Shown: positions 6,605 to 17,114 of the stretch, piece after piece
How positions within the stretch are numbered: the stretch's first letter is position 1
Layout of the letters: each line of letters opens with the position of its first letter
Assembly (NCBI RefSeq): GCF_016820245.1
Contig: NZ_JAFCAR010000005.1
Span: 434,001 to 498,000 of the forward strand
Length of the DNA stretch: 64,000 bases
Direction of reading: 5' to 3'
DNA from: Jannaschia sp. Os4
Lineage (GTDB): Bacteria > Pseudomonadota > Alphaproteobacteria > Rhodobacterales > Rhodobacteraceae
The notes under the pieces: model-generated
The model's database searches: none
What the model saw: the letters and a program-made list of their open reading frames with translations, nothing else
What the model was told of the DNA's origin: nothing
Program-made: the position numbers and the translations under genes

Positions 6605-7557
6605 TGCGCCGGGTGCTCGGCGGCTTGGTCCTGCTCCTGACGGCGGGGGTCGCGGTGGCGACGCTGCTGCCGTTCTCGGTGTCCTCGGCATGGTGGGTGC
6701 GGATGTGGGACTTCCCGCGGCTGCACGTCCTCGCCTTGGCCGTCCTGCTGCTCCCGCTCGCGTGGTGGGCGCTGCCGCGCGGGGTGCGGGGCTGGACCCT
6801 GCTCGTGCTGTTGGCGGCGGGCGCGTGGCAGACGTCGTGGGTGTGGCGCTACCTCCCCTTCGCGCCGGAGACGGTGGAGATCGCGGACGGCGCGGGGATC
6901 CGGATCGCGGCGCTCAACGTGCTGCAGACGAACGACGGGCACGCGGCGGTGCGCGACTGGATCGCCGAGGTGGACGCGGACGTGCTGCTGCTGATGGAGA
7001 CGGACGCGGTCTGGGCCGAGGCGGTGGCGCCCGCGCTGGAAGGCTACGACCTGCGGGCCGAGCGGATCGCGGACGACTTCTACGGCATGATCTTCGCCTC
7101 GCGGCTGCCGGGGGAGGCGGAGATCGTGTTCCCCTCACGCGACGACGAGCCGGCCGTGGTCGCGCGGCTGGAGGCGGAGGGCGGCCCCTTCGTGGTGGTG
7201 GGCGTGCATCCGCATCCGCCGGTCCCGATGACCACGGTGGAGGAGCGCGACCGCCAGATCGAGCTGGCGGCCGAGCTGGGCCACGACCTCGAACTGCCGG
7301 TGGCGGCGGTGGGGGACTTCAACGACGTGGTGTGGACGCGCGCCTCGGTGCGCTACCGCGAGATCGGCGGCTTCCTCGACCCGCGCGAGGGGCGCGGCGT
7401 GGCGGCGTCGTTCGACGCCCGGTCGTGGTGGCTGCGCTTCCCGATCGACCAGGCGCTGGTGACCGAGGGGCTCACGGTGCACCGGTTCGAGATCGGGCGG
7501 GACGTCGGGTCGGACCATTTCCCCGTCATCCTGGAGGTGTCGCCCACCGGGGGTTGA
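6604..7557 (+). CDS. Membrane-anchored endonuclease/exonuclease/phosphatase (EEP) family protein
   Basis: A 317-residue protein with three N-terminal hydrophobic helices (about residues 5-24, 37-57 and 62-80) followed by an EEP metallophosphodiesterase domain that would face the periplasm. Domain motifs are RIAALNVLQTND near residue 100, a METD segment near residue 137, HPHPP near residue 202, GDFND near residue 238 and SDHFPV near residue 304. These supply the metal-binding Asn, Glu, Asp and His of the fold. Family members cleave phosphodiester bonds in nucleic acids, lipids or phosphoinositides; the substrate here is unknown. Start overlaps the preceding stop by one base, implying coupled translation with the DUF4112 protein. 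Confidence 0.88.
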   Translation: MRRVLGGLVLLLTAGVAVATLLPFSVSSAWWVRMWDFPRLHVLALAVLLLPLAWWALPRGVRGWTLLVLLAAGAWQTSWVWRYLPFAPETVEIADGAGIRIAALNVLQTNDGHAAVRDWIAEVDADVLLLMETDAVWAEAVAPALEGYDLRAERIADDFYGMIFASRLPGEAEIVFPSRDDEPAVVARLEAEGGPFVVVGVHPHPPVPMTTVEERDRQIELAAELGHDLELPVAAVGDFNDVVWTRASVRYREIGGFLDPREGRGVAASFDARSWWLRFPIDQALVTEGLTVHRFEIGRDVGSDHFPVILEVSPTGG

Positions 7558-7626
7558 GCGGGACCGGAGGGGGAACAACCGCGCCGTCGGGGCGTTTCCG
7601 GCGCGACCTGCACCACGGAGCCCCTC

Positions 7627-8631
7627 ATGGCCTCGACCACCGAAGATATCCGTTCCGCCGCCTCGCCCGAGGAGGCCGCGCGCCTCCAGCCGGGACGGGG
7701 GCGGGACGCGACCAAGCCGACGGAGATCCCCGCGAAGGGGTGGTCGGACGTGCTCAAGCGGACCTTCGCGGAGATCTCGAACGACAACGTGATGCTCGTG
7801 GCGGCGGGGGTGGCGTTCTACGGGCTGCTCGCGGTGTTTCCGGCGATCACGGCGCTGATGTCGATCACGGGGCTGCTCTACTCCCCCGACGAGCTGGTGT
7901 CGGTGCTGGAGGGGGTGACGGCGGTGGTGCCGCCGGACGTGTCGGAGATCCTGCTGGACCAGGCGCGCGCGGTCGCGTCCTCGGCGGAGGGGGGGCTGAC
8001 GCTCGGCCTGATCGTGGGCGTGGCGCTGGCGCTGTGGTCGGCCTCGGCGGGCGTGGACGCGCTCGTGACGGGCATCAACGTGGCCTACGACGAGGAGGAG
8101 ACCCGCGGGTTCGTGCGCCGCAAGGGGATGATCCTGCTGATGACGGTCGGGATGATCGTCGGCGTGATCCTCGCGGCGGCGCTGGTCGTGGTGGTGCCCA
8201 TCGTGCTGGCCGTGGTGTCGTGGGCGCCGGGGATGGAGACGGCGATCTCCGTGCTGAAGTACGTGCCGCTCGCGCTGATCGTGCTGGTCGGCCTCGGGAT
8301 CCTCTACCGCTACTCGCCCGACCGGGACGCGGCGAAGTGGCGGTGGCTGACGACGGGGACGCTGATCGCGGGGGCGCTGTGGCTCGTCGCGTCGATCGCG
8401 TTCTCGATCTACGTGCAGACCTTCGGCTCCTACAACGAGACGTTCGGGTCCATCGCGGGGGTGGTCGTGCTGCTGATGTGGATGTGGATCAGCGCGCTGG
8501 TGATCCTCGTGGGCGCGGAGCTGAACTCGGAGCTGGAGCATCAGACCGCGCGCGACACGACCACCGGCGTCCGGGAGCCGATGGGCCACCGCGGGGCGGT
8601 GAAGGCCGACACGCTGGGGGCCGCGAAGTGA
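7627..8631 (+). CDS. YihY/BrkB family inner-membrane protein
   Basis: A 334-residue membrane protein of the YihY (formerly RNase BN-like) family. The N-terminal 55 residues are hydrophilic. The family start WSDVLKRTFAEISNDNVMLVAAGVAF follows near residue 40, and about six transmembrane helices follow, ending with LLMWMWISALVILVGAELNSELEHQ, the best-conserved region of the family. The biochemical role is unsettled; earlier assignment of the E. coli relative as a nuclease was not upheld, and a transport or envelope function is more likely. The stop overlaps the GTG start of the AI-2E gene by four bases. Confidence 0.92.
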   Translation: MASTTEDIRSAASPEEAARLQPGRGRDATKPTEIPAKGWSDVLKRTFAEISNDNVMLVAAGVAFYGLLAVFPAITALMSITGLLYSPDELVSVLEGVTAVVPPDVSEILLDQARAVASSAEGGLTLGLIVGVALALWSASAGVDALVTGINVAYDEEETRGFVRRKGMILLMTVGMIVGVILAAALVVVVPIVLAVVSWAPGMETAISVLKYVPLALIVLVGLGILYRYSPDRDAAKWRWLTTGTLIAGALWLVASIAFSIYVQTFGSYNETFGSIAGVVVLLMWMWISALVILVGAELNSELEHQTARDTTTGVREPMGHRGAVKADTLGAAK

Positions 8632-9803
8632 CCCCCGCCGACGGTGCGGCGCCGCTGGAGGCGCCCGTCGTGGAGGATCCGCGGCCGGGCCTCCCGACGC
8701 GCCCGCCGCGCCACCCGCTCACGGTCCCGATCTGGGGGCTGTTCCTGATGGCCTTGGTGGCGGCGCTGGTCTGGGCGGCGCCGTTCCTGCTGCCGGTGAC
8801 CACGGCGGTCCTGTTCTACTTCATCCTGTCGGCCCCGCGCCGCGCCTTGGCGCGGATCGGGATCCCCGCGCCGGTCACGGCCTTGGGCGTCACGGCCCTG
8901 TTGATCGGGGCGATCGTGTTCGCGGGGATCGTCCTCGCCGACCCGGTCACCAAGTTCGTCGCGGACATCCCGACCCTGCTGGAGCGGAGCCTGTCGTCGC
9001 TGACGGCGCCGGGCGGGCCGCTGGAGGCCTTCGCGGTGGCGGCGGACGCGACCGAGGAGGTGGTGGCGCAGACCGGGGCGCAGCAGCCGGTGCCCGTCGA
9101 GATGGTCTCCGATTCCGGGATCGCCTACTCGCTCGTGTCGGTGGCGCCGGGCGTGCTGGGCCAGATCGTGTTCTCGGTCTGCCTCCTGTTCTTCCTCGTG
9201 TCGTCGGGGGACATGTTCACCCAGAAGGCGGTCCAGTCGATGGACCGCTTCGAGGACAAGCGCCGGACGGTGCGGACCGTGCGCGCCATCGAGGAGCGGC
9301 TGGGCAACTACCTCGGCGCGATCACCCTGATCAACGTGGGCCTCGGCGTCGCCATCGGCGCGGCGATGTGGTGGTGGGGCCTGCCGAGCCCGTGGCTGAT
9401 CGGGATCATGGCGACGTTCCTGAACTTCATCCCCTTCGTCGGGGCGGTGATCGGAGCGCTGGTGACGGGCCTCGTCGCCTTCACGGGTTCTATGGACCTG
9501 TGGTTCGGGCTGGGCGCGGCGGGGACCTACTACCTGCTGACCTCGATCGAGGGGCAGTTCGTCACGCCCACCTTGGTGGGCCGCCGCCTGAGCCTCAACG
9601 TCACGATGGTGTTCCTGTCCGTCGCGTTCTTCGCATGGATCTGGTCGGTGATGGGCATGGTCGTCGCCGTCCCGACGCTCGTCGTGCTCAAGATCGTCTG
9701 CGACGCGGTGCCCCGCCTGCGGAAGCTGGGCCTGTTCCTCGGAGACGCGGAGGGGTTCATCCCCGTCATCAAGGACGACGAGCCGGACGCCGCGAAGGTC
9801 TGA
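8628..9803 (+). CDS. AI-2E family transporter (PerM/TqsA-like)
   Basis: A 391-residue inner-membrane permease. Six to eight hydrophobic helices are visible with the family pattern: paired N-terminal helices near residues 35-75, a large periplasmic segment, and the C-terminal signature GIMATFLNFIPFVGAVIG near residue 258, followed by EGQFVTPTLVGRRLSLN near 303. That signature marks AI-2E transporters, whose members export signalling molecules or ions. The GTG start at 8628 is supported by the GTGA overlap with the YihY gene; an in-frame ATG would be well inside the conserved region. The two membrane proteins probably form one transcript. Confidence 0.93.
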   Translation: MTPADGAAPLEAPVVEDPRPGLPTRPPRHPLTVPIWGLFLMALVAALVWAAPFLLPVTTAVLFYFILSAPRRALARIGIPAPVTALGVTALLIGAIVFAGIVLADPVTKFVADIPTLLERSLSSLTAPGGPLEAFAVAADATEEVVAQTGAQQPVPVEMVSDSGIAYSLVSVAPGVLGQIVFSVCLLFFLVSSGDMFTQKAVQSMDRFEDKRRTVRTVRAIEERLGNYLGAITLINVGLGVAIGAAMWWWGLPSPWLIGIMATFLNFIPFVGAVIGALVTGLVAFTGSMDLWFGLGAAGTYYLLTSIEGQFVTPTLVGRRLSLNVTMVFLSVAFFAWIWSVMGMVVAVPTLVVLKIVCDAVPRLRKLGLFLGDAEGFIPVIKDDEPDAAKV

Positions 9804-9810
9804 CGACCCG

Positions 9811-9835
9811 GGCCGCCGCCCCGGAGGCGGCGGCC
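9811..9835. terminator. Hairpin between convergent genes
   Basis: A perfect 10-base-pair stem (9811-9820 with 9826-9835) with loop CCGGA sits between the AI-2E gene and the convergent permease gene. It lacks a T-run on either side, so it may act in both directions only weakly. Confidence 0.5.
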
Positions 9836-9840
9836 TCCGG

Positions 9841-12345
9841 TCAGTCCGCCGAGCGCAGCACGCGCGCGGGGCGGGCGGCCAGCGGGCGCCACGCGAAGAG
9901 GAGGCCCGCCAGCACCGTGGCGAGCGCGCCGCCCACCACGATCACGAGGGCGGAGACCCATTCGAACCGGTAGGGCGCCTCCATCACGAAGGTCATGATG
10001 CCCCAGCCCGCCGTCGCGCCCGCCGCGATGGCGACGATCCCGGCGGCGGCGCCGAGGAGCGCTGAGCGCAGCGCGAAGGACGCGAGGATCGTGCCGCGCG
10101 CGGCGCCCACGGTCTTGAGGACGGCGGCCTCGAACACGCGCGCGCGCTCGCCCGCCGCCGCCGCGCCGATGAGGACGACGAAGCCCGTGAGCAGCGTGGC
10201 GCCCGCGCCCCACGAGGTGGCGGCGGCCAGCGCGCCCAGCGCCTCGGTCACGAGGTCGATGGCGTCGCGCACGCGGATCGCGGTGATGTTGGGCGCGTCG
10301 CCCGCCACGGCGCGCAGCAGGCGGGCCTCGGCCTCCTCCTCGGCGTAGAGGGTGGCGATGTGGGTATGGGGCGCGCCCGCGACGGCCGCCGGGTTGAGCG
10401 TCATCACGAATCCGAGGCCGCCGGTCGAGAAGTCGACGTTGCGGAAGGAGGTGACCGTCGCGTCGATGTCGCGGCCGAGGATGTTGACCGTGACCTCGTC
10501 GCCCAGCTCGATCCCGATCTCCAGCGCCTCCTCCTCGGCGAAGGAGACCTGCGGCGGGCCGGCGTAGTCCTCGGGCCACCATTCGCCGGCGACGACCTGC
10601 GTGCCCTCGGGCGGCTGGTCGGCGTAGGTGATGCCCCGGTCGCCCCGCACGACCCAGTGGTCGCCCGCCACCTCGCGCGCGTCGACGCCGTTGATGCGGG
10701 CCAGGACGCCGCGCATCATGGGCGCGGTGTCGACGCGCTCGACCTGCGGATCCTCGCGCAGCGTGGTGAGGAAGCGGTCGAGCTGGTCGGTCTGGATGTC
10801 GACGAAGAAGTAGGCGGGCGCGCGCTCGGGCAGGTCACGGTCGATGGCGGCGCGCATGTTGGCGTCGATCTGGCCCACGGCGGCCAGCACCGTGAGGCCG
10901 AGGCCGAGGGACAGGACCACGGAAGTGGCGTCGCCGCCGGGGCCGCCCACGGCGCCGAGGGCGAGGCGGAGCGCGGGCTTGCCGCGGGCGAAGCGGCTCG
11001 TCGCCAAGCGGCGGGCGAGGGCGCGGACGCCCCACGCCGCGCCCACGAGGACCAGCAGCGCGACGACGATGCCACCCGCCGCCCAGAGGGCGAGGTCGGG
11101 AATGCCCGACAGCCATGCGGCGAGGCCCACCAGCAGGACGACGAGGCCCGCGATGACCGCGAGGTCGGCGGGGCGGGGCAGGGCGCGGCCCGTGCCCGTC
11201 GCCTCGCGGAACAGCGACGCGGCGCGCAGGTCGCGCGTGCGGGCGAGCGGCCAGAGCGTGAAGATGAGGGCGGTGAGCGCGCCGTAGAGCGCCGCCTCCA
11301 TGAGCGGCAACGGGTGGATGCCCAGCGCCACCGGGATCGGCAGGCGAGCTTGGATGATCGGGCCGGCGATGAGCGGGATGACCACCCCGAGGGCGAGGCC
11401 CAGCGCGATGCCCACGGCGGCCAGCACGGCGATCTGGATCAGGTAGGCCGCGAAGATGGTGGAGCCGGTGGCGCCCACGGTCTTGAGCGTGGCGATCACG
11501 GGCGTCTTGCGGGCGAGGTAGGTGCGGACGGCGGCCGAGACGCCGATGCCGCCCACGGCGAGGCCCGCGAGCCCCACGAGGACGAGGAAGCTGCCCACGC
11601 GGTCCACGAACCGCTCGACCTGCGGGGCGGCGTTGCGGCGGTCGCGCCAGCGCATGCCGCTGTCGGGGAAGGCGGCCGCGAGCGCAGCCTCGGCGGCGTC
11701 GAGGTCGGTCGTGGCGGGCAGCTCCATGCGGTAGAGCGACTCGAAGAGCGACCCCTCTGATAGGAGACCCGTCCCGTCGAGCGCCTCCGCGCGGACGAGC
11801 GTGCGCGGGCCGAGGCCGAAGCCGCCCGCGCCGAAGTCCGGCTCCGACTCCAGCAGGGCCGCGACGGTGAACGGCTTGTCGCCCAAGCGCATCTCGTCGC
11901 CCACCTCCAGCCCGAGGCGCGCGGCGAGGACGGGGTGGATCACGACGCGGTCGCCGTCCAGCGCCTCGTCCAAGGGCAGGGGCGGGTCGGTCCGGACGGC
12001 GCCCACGAGGGGGTAGGCGTCGTCGACGGCCTTCACCTGCGTGAGCGCGCGCTCGTCGCCGACGACGGCCATGGAGCGGAAGTCCACCACCTCGGAGACG
12101 CGGGTGGCGATGCTCTCGAAGTAGGCGCGCTCCTCGGGGGTGGCGGTGCGGTAGTCGTACTCGACCTCCGCGTCGCCGCCGAGGATGGTCCGGCCCTCAC
12201 GGGAGAGCCCCTCGGAGATGGAGACCCGGACGGAGCCGACGGCGGCGATGGCCGCCACCCCGAGGGCGAGGCAGAGGAGGAAGATGCGGAAGCCCGACAG
12301 GCCGCCCCGCAGTTCGCGCAGCGCGATGGTGGCGGCGGGGGTCAT
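9841..12345 (-). CDS. ABC transporter permease, FtsX-like (YbbP type)
   Basis: An 834-residue membrane protein with the YbbP-type layout. One N-terminal helix (near residues 20-40) is followed by a periplasmic MacB-like segment, then three helices with an FtsX motif (near 260-370), two central helices, a second periplasmic domain and a C-terminal FtsX block of three helices near 710-820. Such permeases pair with a LolD-like ATPase and act in export or mechanotransmission at the cell envelope, often with a nearby esterase. It overlaps the ATPase gene by four bases and is downstream of it. The length and repeat structure match the family. Confidence 0.92.
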   Translation of the reverse strand: MTPAATIALRELRGGLSGFRIFLLCLALGVAAIAAVGSVRVSISEGLSREGRTILGGDAEVEYDYRTATPEERAYFESIATRVSEVVDFRSMAVVGDERALTQVKAVDDAYPLVGAVRTDPPLPLDEALDGDRVVIHPVLAARLGLEVGDEMRLGDKPFTVAALLESEPDFGAGGFGLGPRTLVRAEALDGTGLLSEGSLFESLYRMELPATTDLDAAEAALAAAFPDSGMRWRDRRNAAPQVERFVDRVGSFLVLVGLAGLAVGGIGVSAAVRTYLARKTPVIATLKTVGATGSTIFAAYLIQIAVLAAVGIALGLALGVVIPLIAGPIIQARLPIPVALGIHPLPLMEAALYGALTALIFTLWPLARTRDLRAASLFREATGTGRALPRPADLAVIAGLVVLLVGLAAWLSGIPDLALWAAGGIVVALLVLVGAAWGVRALARRLATSRFARGKPALRLALGAVGGPGGDATSVVLSLGLGLTVLAAVGQIDANMRAAIDRDLPERAPAYFFVDIQTDQLDRFLTTLREDPQVERVDTAPMMRGVLARINGVDAREVAGDHWVVRGDRGITYADQPPEGTQVVAGEWWPEDYAGPPQVSFAEEEALEIGIELGDEVTVNILGRDIDATVTSFRNVDFSTGGLGFVMTLNPAAVAGAPHTHIATLYAEEEAEARLLRAVAGDAPNITAIRVRDAIDLVTEALGALAAATSWGAGATLLTGFVVLIGAAAAGERARVFEAAVLKTVGAARGTILASFALRSALLGAAAGIVAIAAGATAGWGIMTFVMEAPYRFEWVSALVIVVGGALATVLAGLLFAWRPLAARPARVLRSAD

Positions 12346-13028
12346 TCCGCCGCTTCCCGGACCGCCTCGGACTCCAGCCGCCCGTCCACCAGCCGGATCG
12401 TCCGGTCGCAGCGGTTGGCGAGGTCCATGGAGTGGGTGACCAGCACCAGCGTGGCGCCGTGGCGGTCGCGCAGGCCGAAGAGGAGGTCCATGATCTGCTC
12501 GCCGGTGGACTGGTCGAGGTTGCCCGTGGGCTCGTCGGCCAAGAGAATGTCGGGGCGGGGGGCGGCGGCGCGGGCCAGCGCCACGCGCTGCTGCTCGCCG
12601 CCGGACATCTGGGCGGGGTAGTGGCCCTTGCGGTGGCCGAGGCCCACGGCGTCCAGCTCCTCGGCGGCGCGGTCGAAGGCGTCCCGCTTGCCGGCCAGCT
12701 CGAGCGGCGTGGCGACGTTCTCCAAGGCGGTCATCGTCGGGATCAGGTGGAAGGACTGGAACACGACCCCCATATGATCGCGGCGGAAGCGGGCCAGCGC
12801 GTCCTCGTCCAAGGCGGTCAGGTCGCGGCCCAAGGCCTCGACGGTGCCGCCGGTGGCGCGCTCCAGCCCGCCCATGAGCATGAGGAGCGACGACTTGCCC
12901 GATCCCGAAGGCCCCACCAGCCCCACCGTCTGCCGCTCGGCGATGTCGAGCGTGATGCCGTGCAGGATGTCGACGCGCCCCGCCGCCCCGTCGAGCGAGA
13001 GCGCGGCGTCGTTGAGGGAGAGGACCAT
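12342..13028 (-). CDS. ABC transporter ATPase (YbbA/LolD type)
   Basis: A 228-residue nucleotide-binding subunit. Walker A is GPSGSGKSS near residue 43, the Q-loop is VVFQSFHLIPTMTALEN near 96, the signature is MSGGEQQRVALARA near 150, Walker B is DILLADEPTGNLD near 170, and the H-loop is LVLVTHSMD near 205. The pattern is that of the LolD/MacB/YbbA group, which powers FtsX-like permeases. I place the start at 13028 because GGAG lies six bases ahead of this ATG on the minus strand; a longer reading to 13142 adds a low-complexity extension. The start codon overlaps the start codon of the divergent esterase gene (CCATGG). Confidence 0.93.
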   Translation of the reverse strand: MVLSLNDAALSLDGAAGRVDILHGITLDIAERQTVGLVGPSGSGKSSLLMLMGGLERATGGTVEALGRDLTALDEDALARFRRDHMGVVFQSFHLIPTMTALENVATPLELAGKRDAFDRAAEELDAVGLGHRKGHYPAQMSGGEQQRVALARAAAPRPDILLADEPTGNLDQSTGEQIMDLLFGLRDRHGATLVLVTHSMDLANRCDRTIRLVDGRLESEAVREAAE

Positions 13029-13719
13029 GGAAAGCTCCGAACCGTTCGGTTCAGTCGCATATGGCACCGTGGCGCGCGGCCTCAAGGTGGCGGCGGTCGC
13101 TTTGGGACTGTTCGCCGCGCCCGCGGCGGCGCAGGAGGTCACGATCGCGGCACTGGGGGACAGTCTGACGGCGGGCTACGGACTGCCGGAGGAGGACGGG
13201 TTCGTTCCCGCGCTGAACCGCTGGCTGGACGCGGCGGGCGTCGCGGCGGAGGTGACGAACGCGGGCGTGTCGGGGGACACGACGGCGGGCGGGCTGGCGC
13301 GGCTGGACTGGACGCTGACGCCCGAGGTGGACGCGGTGATCGTGGCGCTGGGGGGCAACGACCTGCTGCGCGGGGTGGACCCGGCGGTGAGCCGCGCGAA
13401 CCTCGACGGCATCCTGGAGGCCTTGGCGGCGCGGGGGGTGCCCGCGCTGGTGATCGGGATGGAGGCGTCGGGGAACTACGGCGCGGCCTACAAGGCGGCG
13501 TTCGACGCGATGTATCCGGAGCTGGCGGAGGAACACGGCGCGCTGCTGGCGCCGTCCTTCCTCGGGCCGCTGGTGGCGGAGGTCGACATCGGGACGGCGC
13601 GGGTGCGCTACATGCAAGGCGACGGCATCCATCCCAACGCCGAGGGGGTGGAGGTGATCGTCGAGGCGATCGGGCCGCGCGTGGCCGAGCTGGCCGCGGT
13701 GGCCGAGCCGGAGAGCTAG
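13027..13719 (+). CDS. tesA: TesA-type arylesterase/lysophospholipase (SGNH hydrolase)
   Basis: A secreted or periplasmic SGNH hydrolase of the TesA family, hydrolysing thioesters, aryl esters or lysophospholipids. All four blocks are visible: AALGDSLTAGYG with the nucleophilic Ser, GVSGDTTAGG, VALGGNDLLRG, and GDGIHPNAEG with the catalytic Asp-His pair. A signal peptide with RGLK and AAPAAAQE cleavage region follows about 14 residues after the ATG at 13027. A GTG at 13069 would start right at the signal peptide and is a real alternative, but it lacks a ribosome binding site, whereas GGGAGAGG precedes 13027. Gene order esterase divergent from ATPase-permease is the same as tesA-ybbAP of E. 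coli. Confidence 0.9.
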   Translation: MESSEPFGSVAYGTVARGLKVAAVALGLFAAPAAAQEVTIAALGDSLTAGYGLPEEDGFVPALNRWLDAAGVAAEVTNAGVSGDTTAGGLARLDWTLTPEVDAVIVALGGNDLLRGVDPAVSRANLDGILEALAARGVPALVIGMEASGNYGAAYKAAFDAMYPELAEEHGALLAPSFLGPLVAEVDIGTARVRYMQGDGIHPNAEGVEVIVEAIGPRVAELAAVAEPES

Positions 13720-13835
13720 TCCGCGGGCGCGGCCAGCGCGCCCTGCGGCGCCTCGACGGACAGCAGGAGCGGCACGGCGAAGGGAGCCGCGACGAGCAGC
13801 ACGATCAGCATCTCCTTGGCCGTGAGGCGGGGCAT
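13716..13835 (-). CDS. Small single-helix membrane protein
   Basis: A 39-residue reading frame, MPRLTAKEM followed by a hydrophobic helix [16 protein letters not shown] and a short polar tail. The ATG at 13835 has GGAGGG five bases upstream on the minus strand. Its stop overlaps the esterase stop by a few bases. No family is recognised. The good ribosome binding site and clear helix favour a real gene, but its size leaves doubt. Confidence 0.4.
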   Translation of the reverse strand: MPRLTAKEMLIVLLVAAPFAVPLLLSVEAPQGALAAPAD

Positions 13836-13920
13836 GGTGCCCTCCATCCGTCGCTGGTCCCGGCAGATGGGGCGCGGCGGGACGTTGCCAAGGGGCATGG
13901 GGCGGGAGGTCACGGTCCCG

Positions 13921-14406
13921 TCACTCCGCGAGCGCGAGGATCGGGGCGAGGTCGATCGCCAGCGGCCATGCCAGCGCGGCCTCGGCGGCGGTGACGCGCC
14001 CGTCCGCGTCGAGGTCGGCCTCGGCCAGCCCGACCGCGGCCGCCGCGCCCAACTCCTCCGCCGTCAGCACCCCGTCGCCTGCGCCGCCGCCTTCCACCGA
14101 TGCGCCCGCCACCTCGCCGTCGGCGTCCATGCGGTCGAAGATCTGGGTCAGGCCCTCGTCCGTGGCCGCCGTCCGGGCCTCGGGCGCGACGAGGGGCGTG
14201 CCGCCGGGGGCCATGGCGATCCACTCGCCCCGGCTGACCATGCCGTCCCCGTCCGCGTCGAGCGCGGCCACCAGCGCGGGGCCGGGATCGGCGGCATCCA
14301 GCGGGCCCGCGCCAAGCAGGGCCTCGGCCACGGCCAGCGCGCGGTCGTCGGCGGTCTGCGCCAAGGCGGGCGCGGCGAGGAGCAGGAGGGGCAGGGCGTG
14401 TCGCAT
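13921..14406 (-). CDS. Secreted EF-hand calcium-binding protein
   Basis: A 161-residue protein with a signal peptide ([17 protein letters not shown]) and three EF-hand-like loops. The first, [13 protein letters not shown] near residue 50, is canonical. The second begins DRMDADGEV near 95 and has a loop enlarged by a Gly-rich insert before GDGVLTAEE. The third is [13 protein letters not shown] near 135. It should bind calcium in the periplasm. The start at 14406 is chosen because it places the signal peptide at the N-terminus; the frame continues upstream without a stop. A partner or function cannot be named. Confidence 0.82.
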   Translation of the reverse strand: MRHALPLLLLAAPALAQTADDRALAVAEALLGAGPLDAADPGPALVAALDADGDGMVSRGEWIAMAPGGTPLVAPEARTAATDEGLTQIFDRMDADGEVAGASVEGGGAGDGVLTAEELGAAAAVGLAEADLDADGRVTAAEAALAWPLAIDLAPILALAE

Positions 14407-14424
14407 GGGACAGAGCGCGCGCGC

Positions 14425-14452
14425 CCCCTTCGATGTTCCACAAATACTCGGG
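14425..14452. repeat. Intergenic repeat CTTCGATGTTCC-NN-AAATACTC, copy 1
   Basis: The string CCCTTCGATGTTCC, two variable bases and AAATACTC occurs here and again at 50481-50503 in the same strand orientation. This copy lies between the divergent EF-hand and glpK genes, the other between convergent genes. It is probably a dispersed family-specific intergenic element; its role is unknown. Confidence 0.55.
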
Positions 14453-14509
14453 CCATGCTTGGCCCCCCGCGCCAAGCGTGGCAGCGATGGGCGCAAGGGA
14501 GACGACGCC

Positions 14510-15979
<1,470 letters not shown>

Positions 15980-15980
15980 G

Positions 15981-16029
15981 GCGTTTCCTTGCAAGGAAAC
16001 GCGCGGCGAAATCCTAGGAGGATTTCGCC
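15981..16029. repeat. Twin perfect palindromes between glpK and ribD
   Basis: The first palindrome (15981-16002) has 10-base arms GCGTTTCCTT/AAGGAAACGC around GC. The second (16005-16029) has 11-base arms GGCGAAATCCT/AGGATTTCGCC around AGG and includes the ribD stop codon and its last four codons. They sit at a convergent junction and can serve as terminators in both directions. Confidence 0.6.
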
Positions 16030-17114
16030 TTCCAGCGCAGCAGGGCGTCCGCGCCGATGCGGCGGACGTCGACCAGTTCGAGCCGTGGGGCGTCCGCGAG
16101 CGCGGCGAGGGCCAGCGGCCCCACGCCCGGCACGCCCTCGGCCCCGATGGCCGCACCCGCGACGTAGTGGTCCAGCCGGTCCACGAGGCCCGCGCGCAGC
16201 AGCGCGGCGGCGAGGGTGCCGCCGCCCTCGCAATAGACGCGGGTGAACCCGAGATCGCCCAAGGCGGACATGACGGCCTGCGGGTCGAGGCCGCCGTCGC
16301 CCTCCGCTACCTCGGTCGGGATCGCGCCCGCCGCCGTGAGGCGCGCGTGGGCGGTCGGATCGGGCGAGGAGCCGTAGAGGACGTGCATCGGCACCTTTCC
16401 CGCCCCCGCCTCCATCCGCCCCGGCGGCAGGTCGAGGCGGCGGGACAGGACGACGCGTGCGGGCTGCGGCACGTCGCCCATCCCGCGCACCGTCAGGAGC
16501 GGGTCGTCGGCGCGCAGCGTGCCCGCGCCGACCATCACCGCGTCGTGGCGCGCGCGCTGGGCGTGGACGTGGGCGCGGGCGGCCGCGCCGGTGATCCAGC
16601 GGCTCTCGCCCGAGGCGGTGGCGATGCGCCCGTCGAGCGTGGTGGCGAGCTTGAGGGTCAGCGCGGGGCGGCCCCGCGTGACGCGGGACAGGAACCCGGA
16701 GAGGTCGCGTGCCGCCGCGTCGGCGCCCACGCCCTCGACCACCTCCACCCCGGCGGCGCGGAGGCGGGCGAGGCCGCCGCCATCGACGCGCGGGTCCGGG
16801 TCGCGCAGCGCGACCACGACACGCGCCACCCCCGCCGCCGCGAGCGCGCCGGCGCAGGGCGGGGTGGCGCCGTGATGGGCGCAGGGCTCCAGCGTGACGT
16901 AGGCGGCGGCGCCGCGCGCCGCATCCCCGGCCTGCGCCAAGGCGACCGTCTCGGCATGGGGGCGGCCCCCGTCGGCGGTGCGGCCCCGCCCCACGACGCG
17001 TCCGTCCGCGACGATCACGCAGCCCACCGCCGGATTGGGCGCGCAGCGGCCTTGGCCCCGCCGCCCGAGGGCGAGGGCGGCGGCCATCCAGCGGGCGTCG
17101 TCGGGGCGCGTCAC
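16014..17114 (-). CDS. ribD: Riboflavin biosynthesis bifunctional deaminase/reductase
   Basis: A 366-residue cytosolic enzyme performing the second and third steps of riboflavin synthesis. The N-terminal deaminase domain has the zinc motifs HAETVAL near residue 48 and [15 protein letters not shown] near 73. The C-terminal reductase domain has [13 protein letters not shown] near 150, SRWITG, and the late [11 protein letters not shown] near 310. The GTG start at 17114 is supported by a four-base overlap (GTGA) with the end of nrdR. Gene order nrdR-ribD is common in Alphaproteobacteria and couples nucleotide-reductase control with flavin synthesis. Confidence 0.95.
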   Translation of the reverse strand: MTRPDDARWMAAALALGRRGQGRCAPNPAVGCVIVADGRVVGRGRTADGGRPHAETVALAQAGDAARGAAAYVTLEPCAHHGATPPCAGALAAAGVARVVVALRDPDPRVDGGGLARLRAAGVEVVEGVGADAAARDLSGFLSRVTRGRPALTLKLATTLDGRIATASGESRWITGAAARAHVHAQRARHDAVMVGAGTLRADDPLLTVRGMGDVPQPARVVLSRRLDLPPGRMEAGAGKVPMHVLYGSSPDPTAHARLTAAGAIPTEVAEGDGGLDPQAVMSALGDLGFTRVYCEGGGTLAAALLRAGLVDRLDHYVAGAAIGAEGVPGVGPLALAALADAPRLELVDVRRIGADALLRWKAKSS

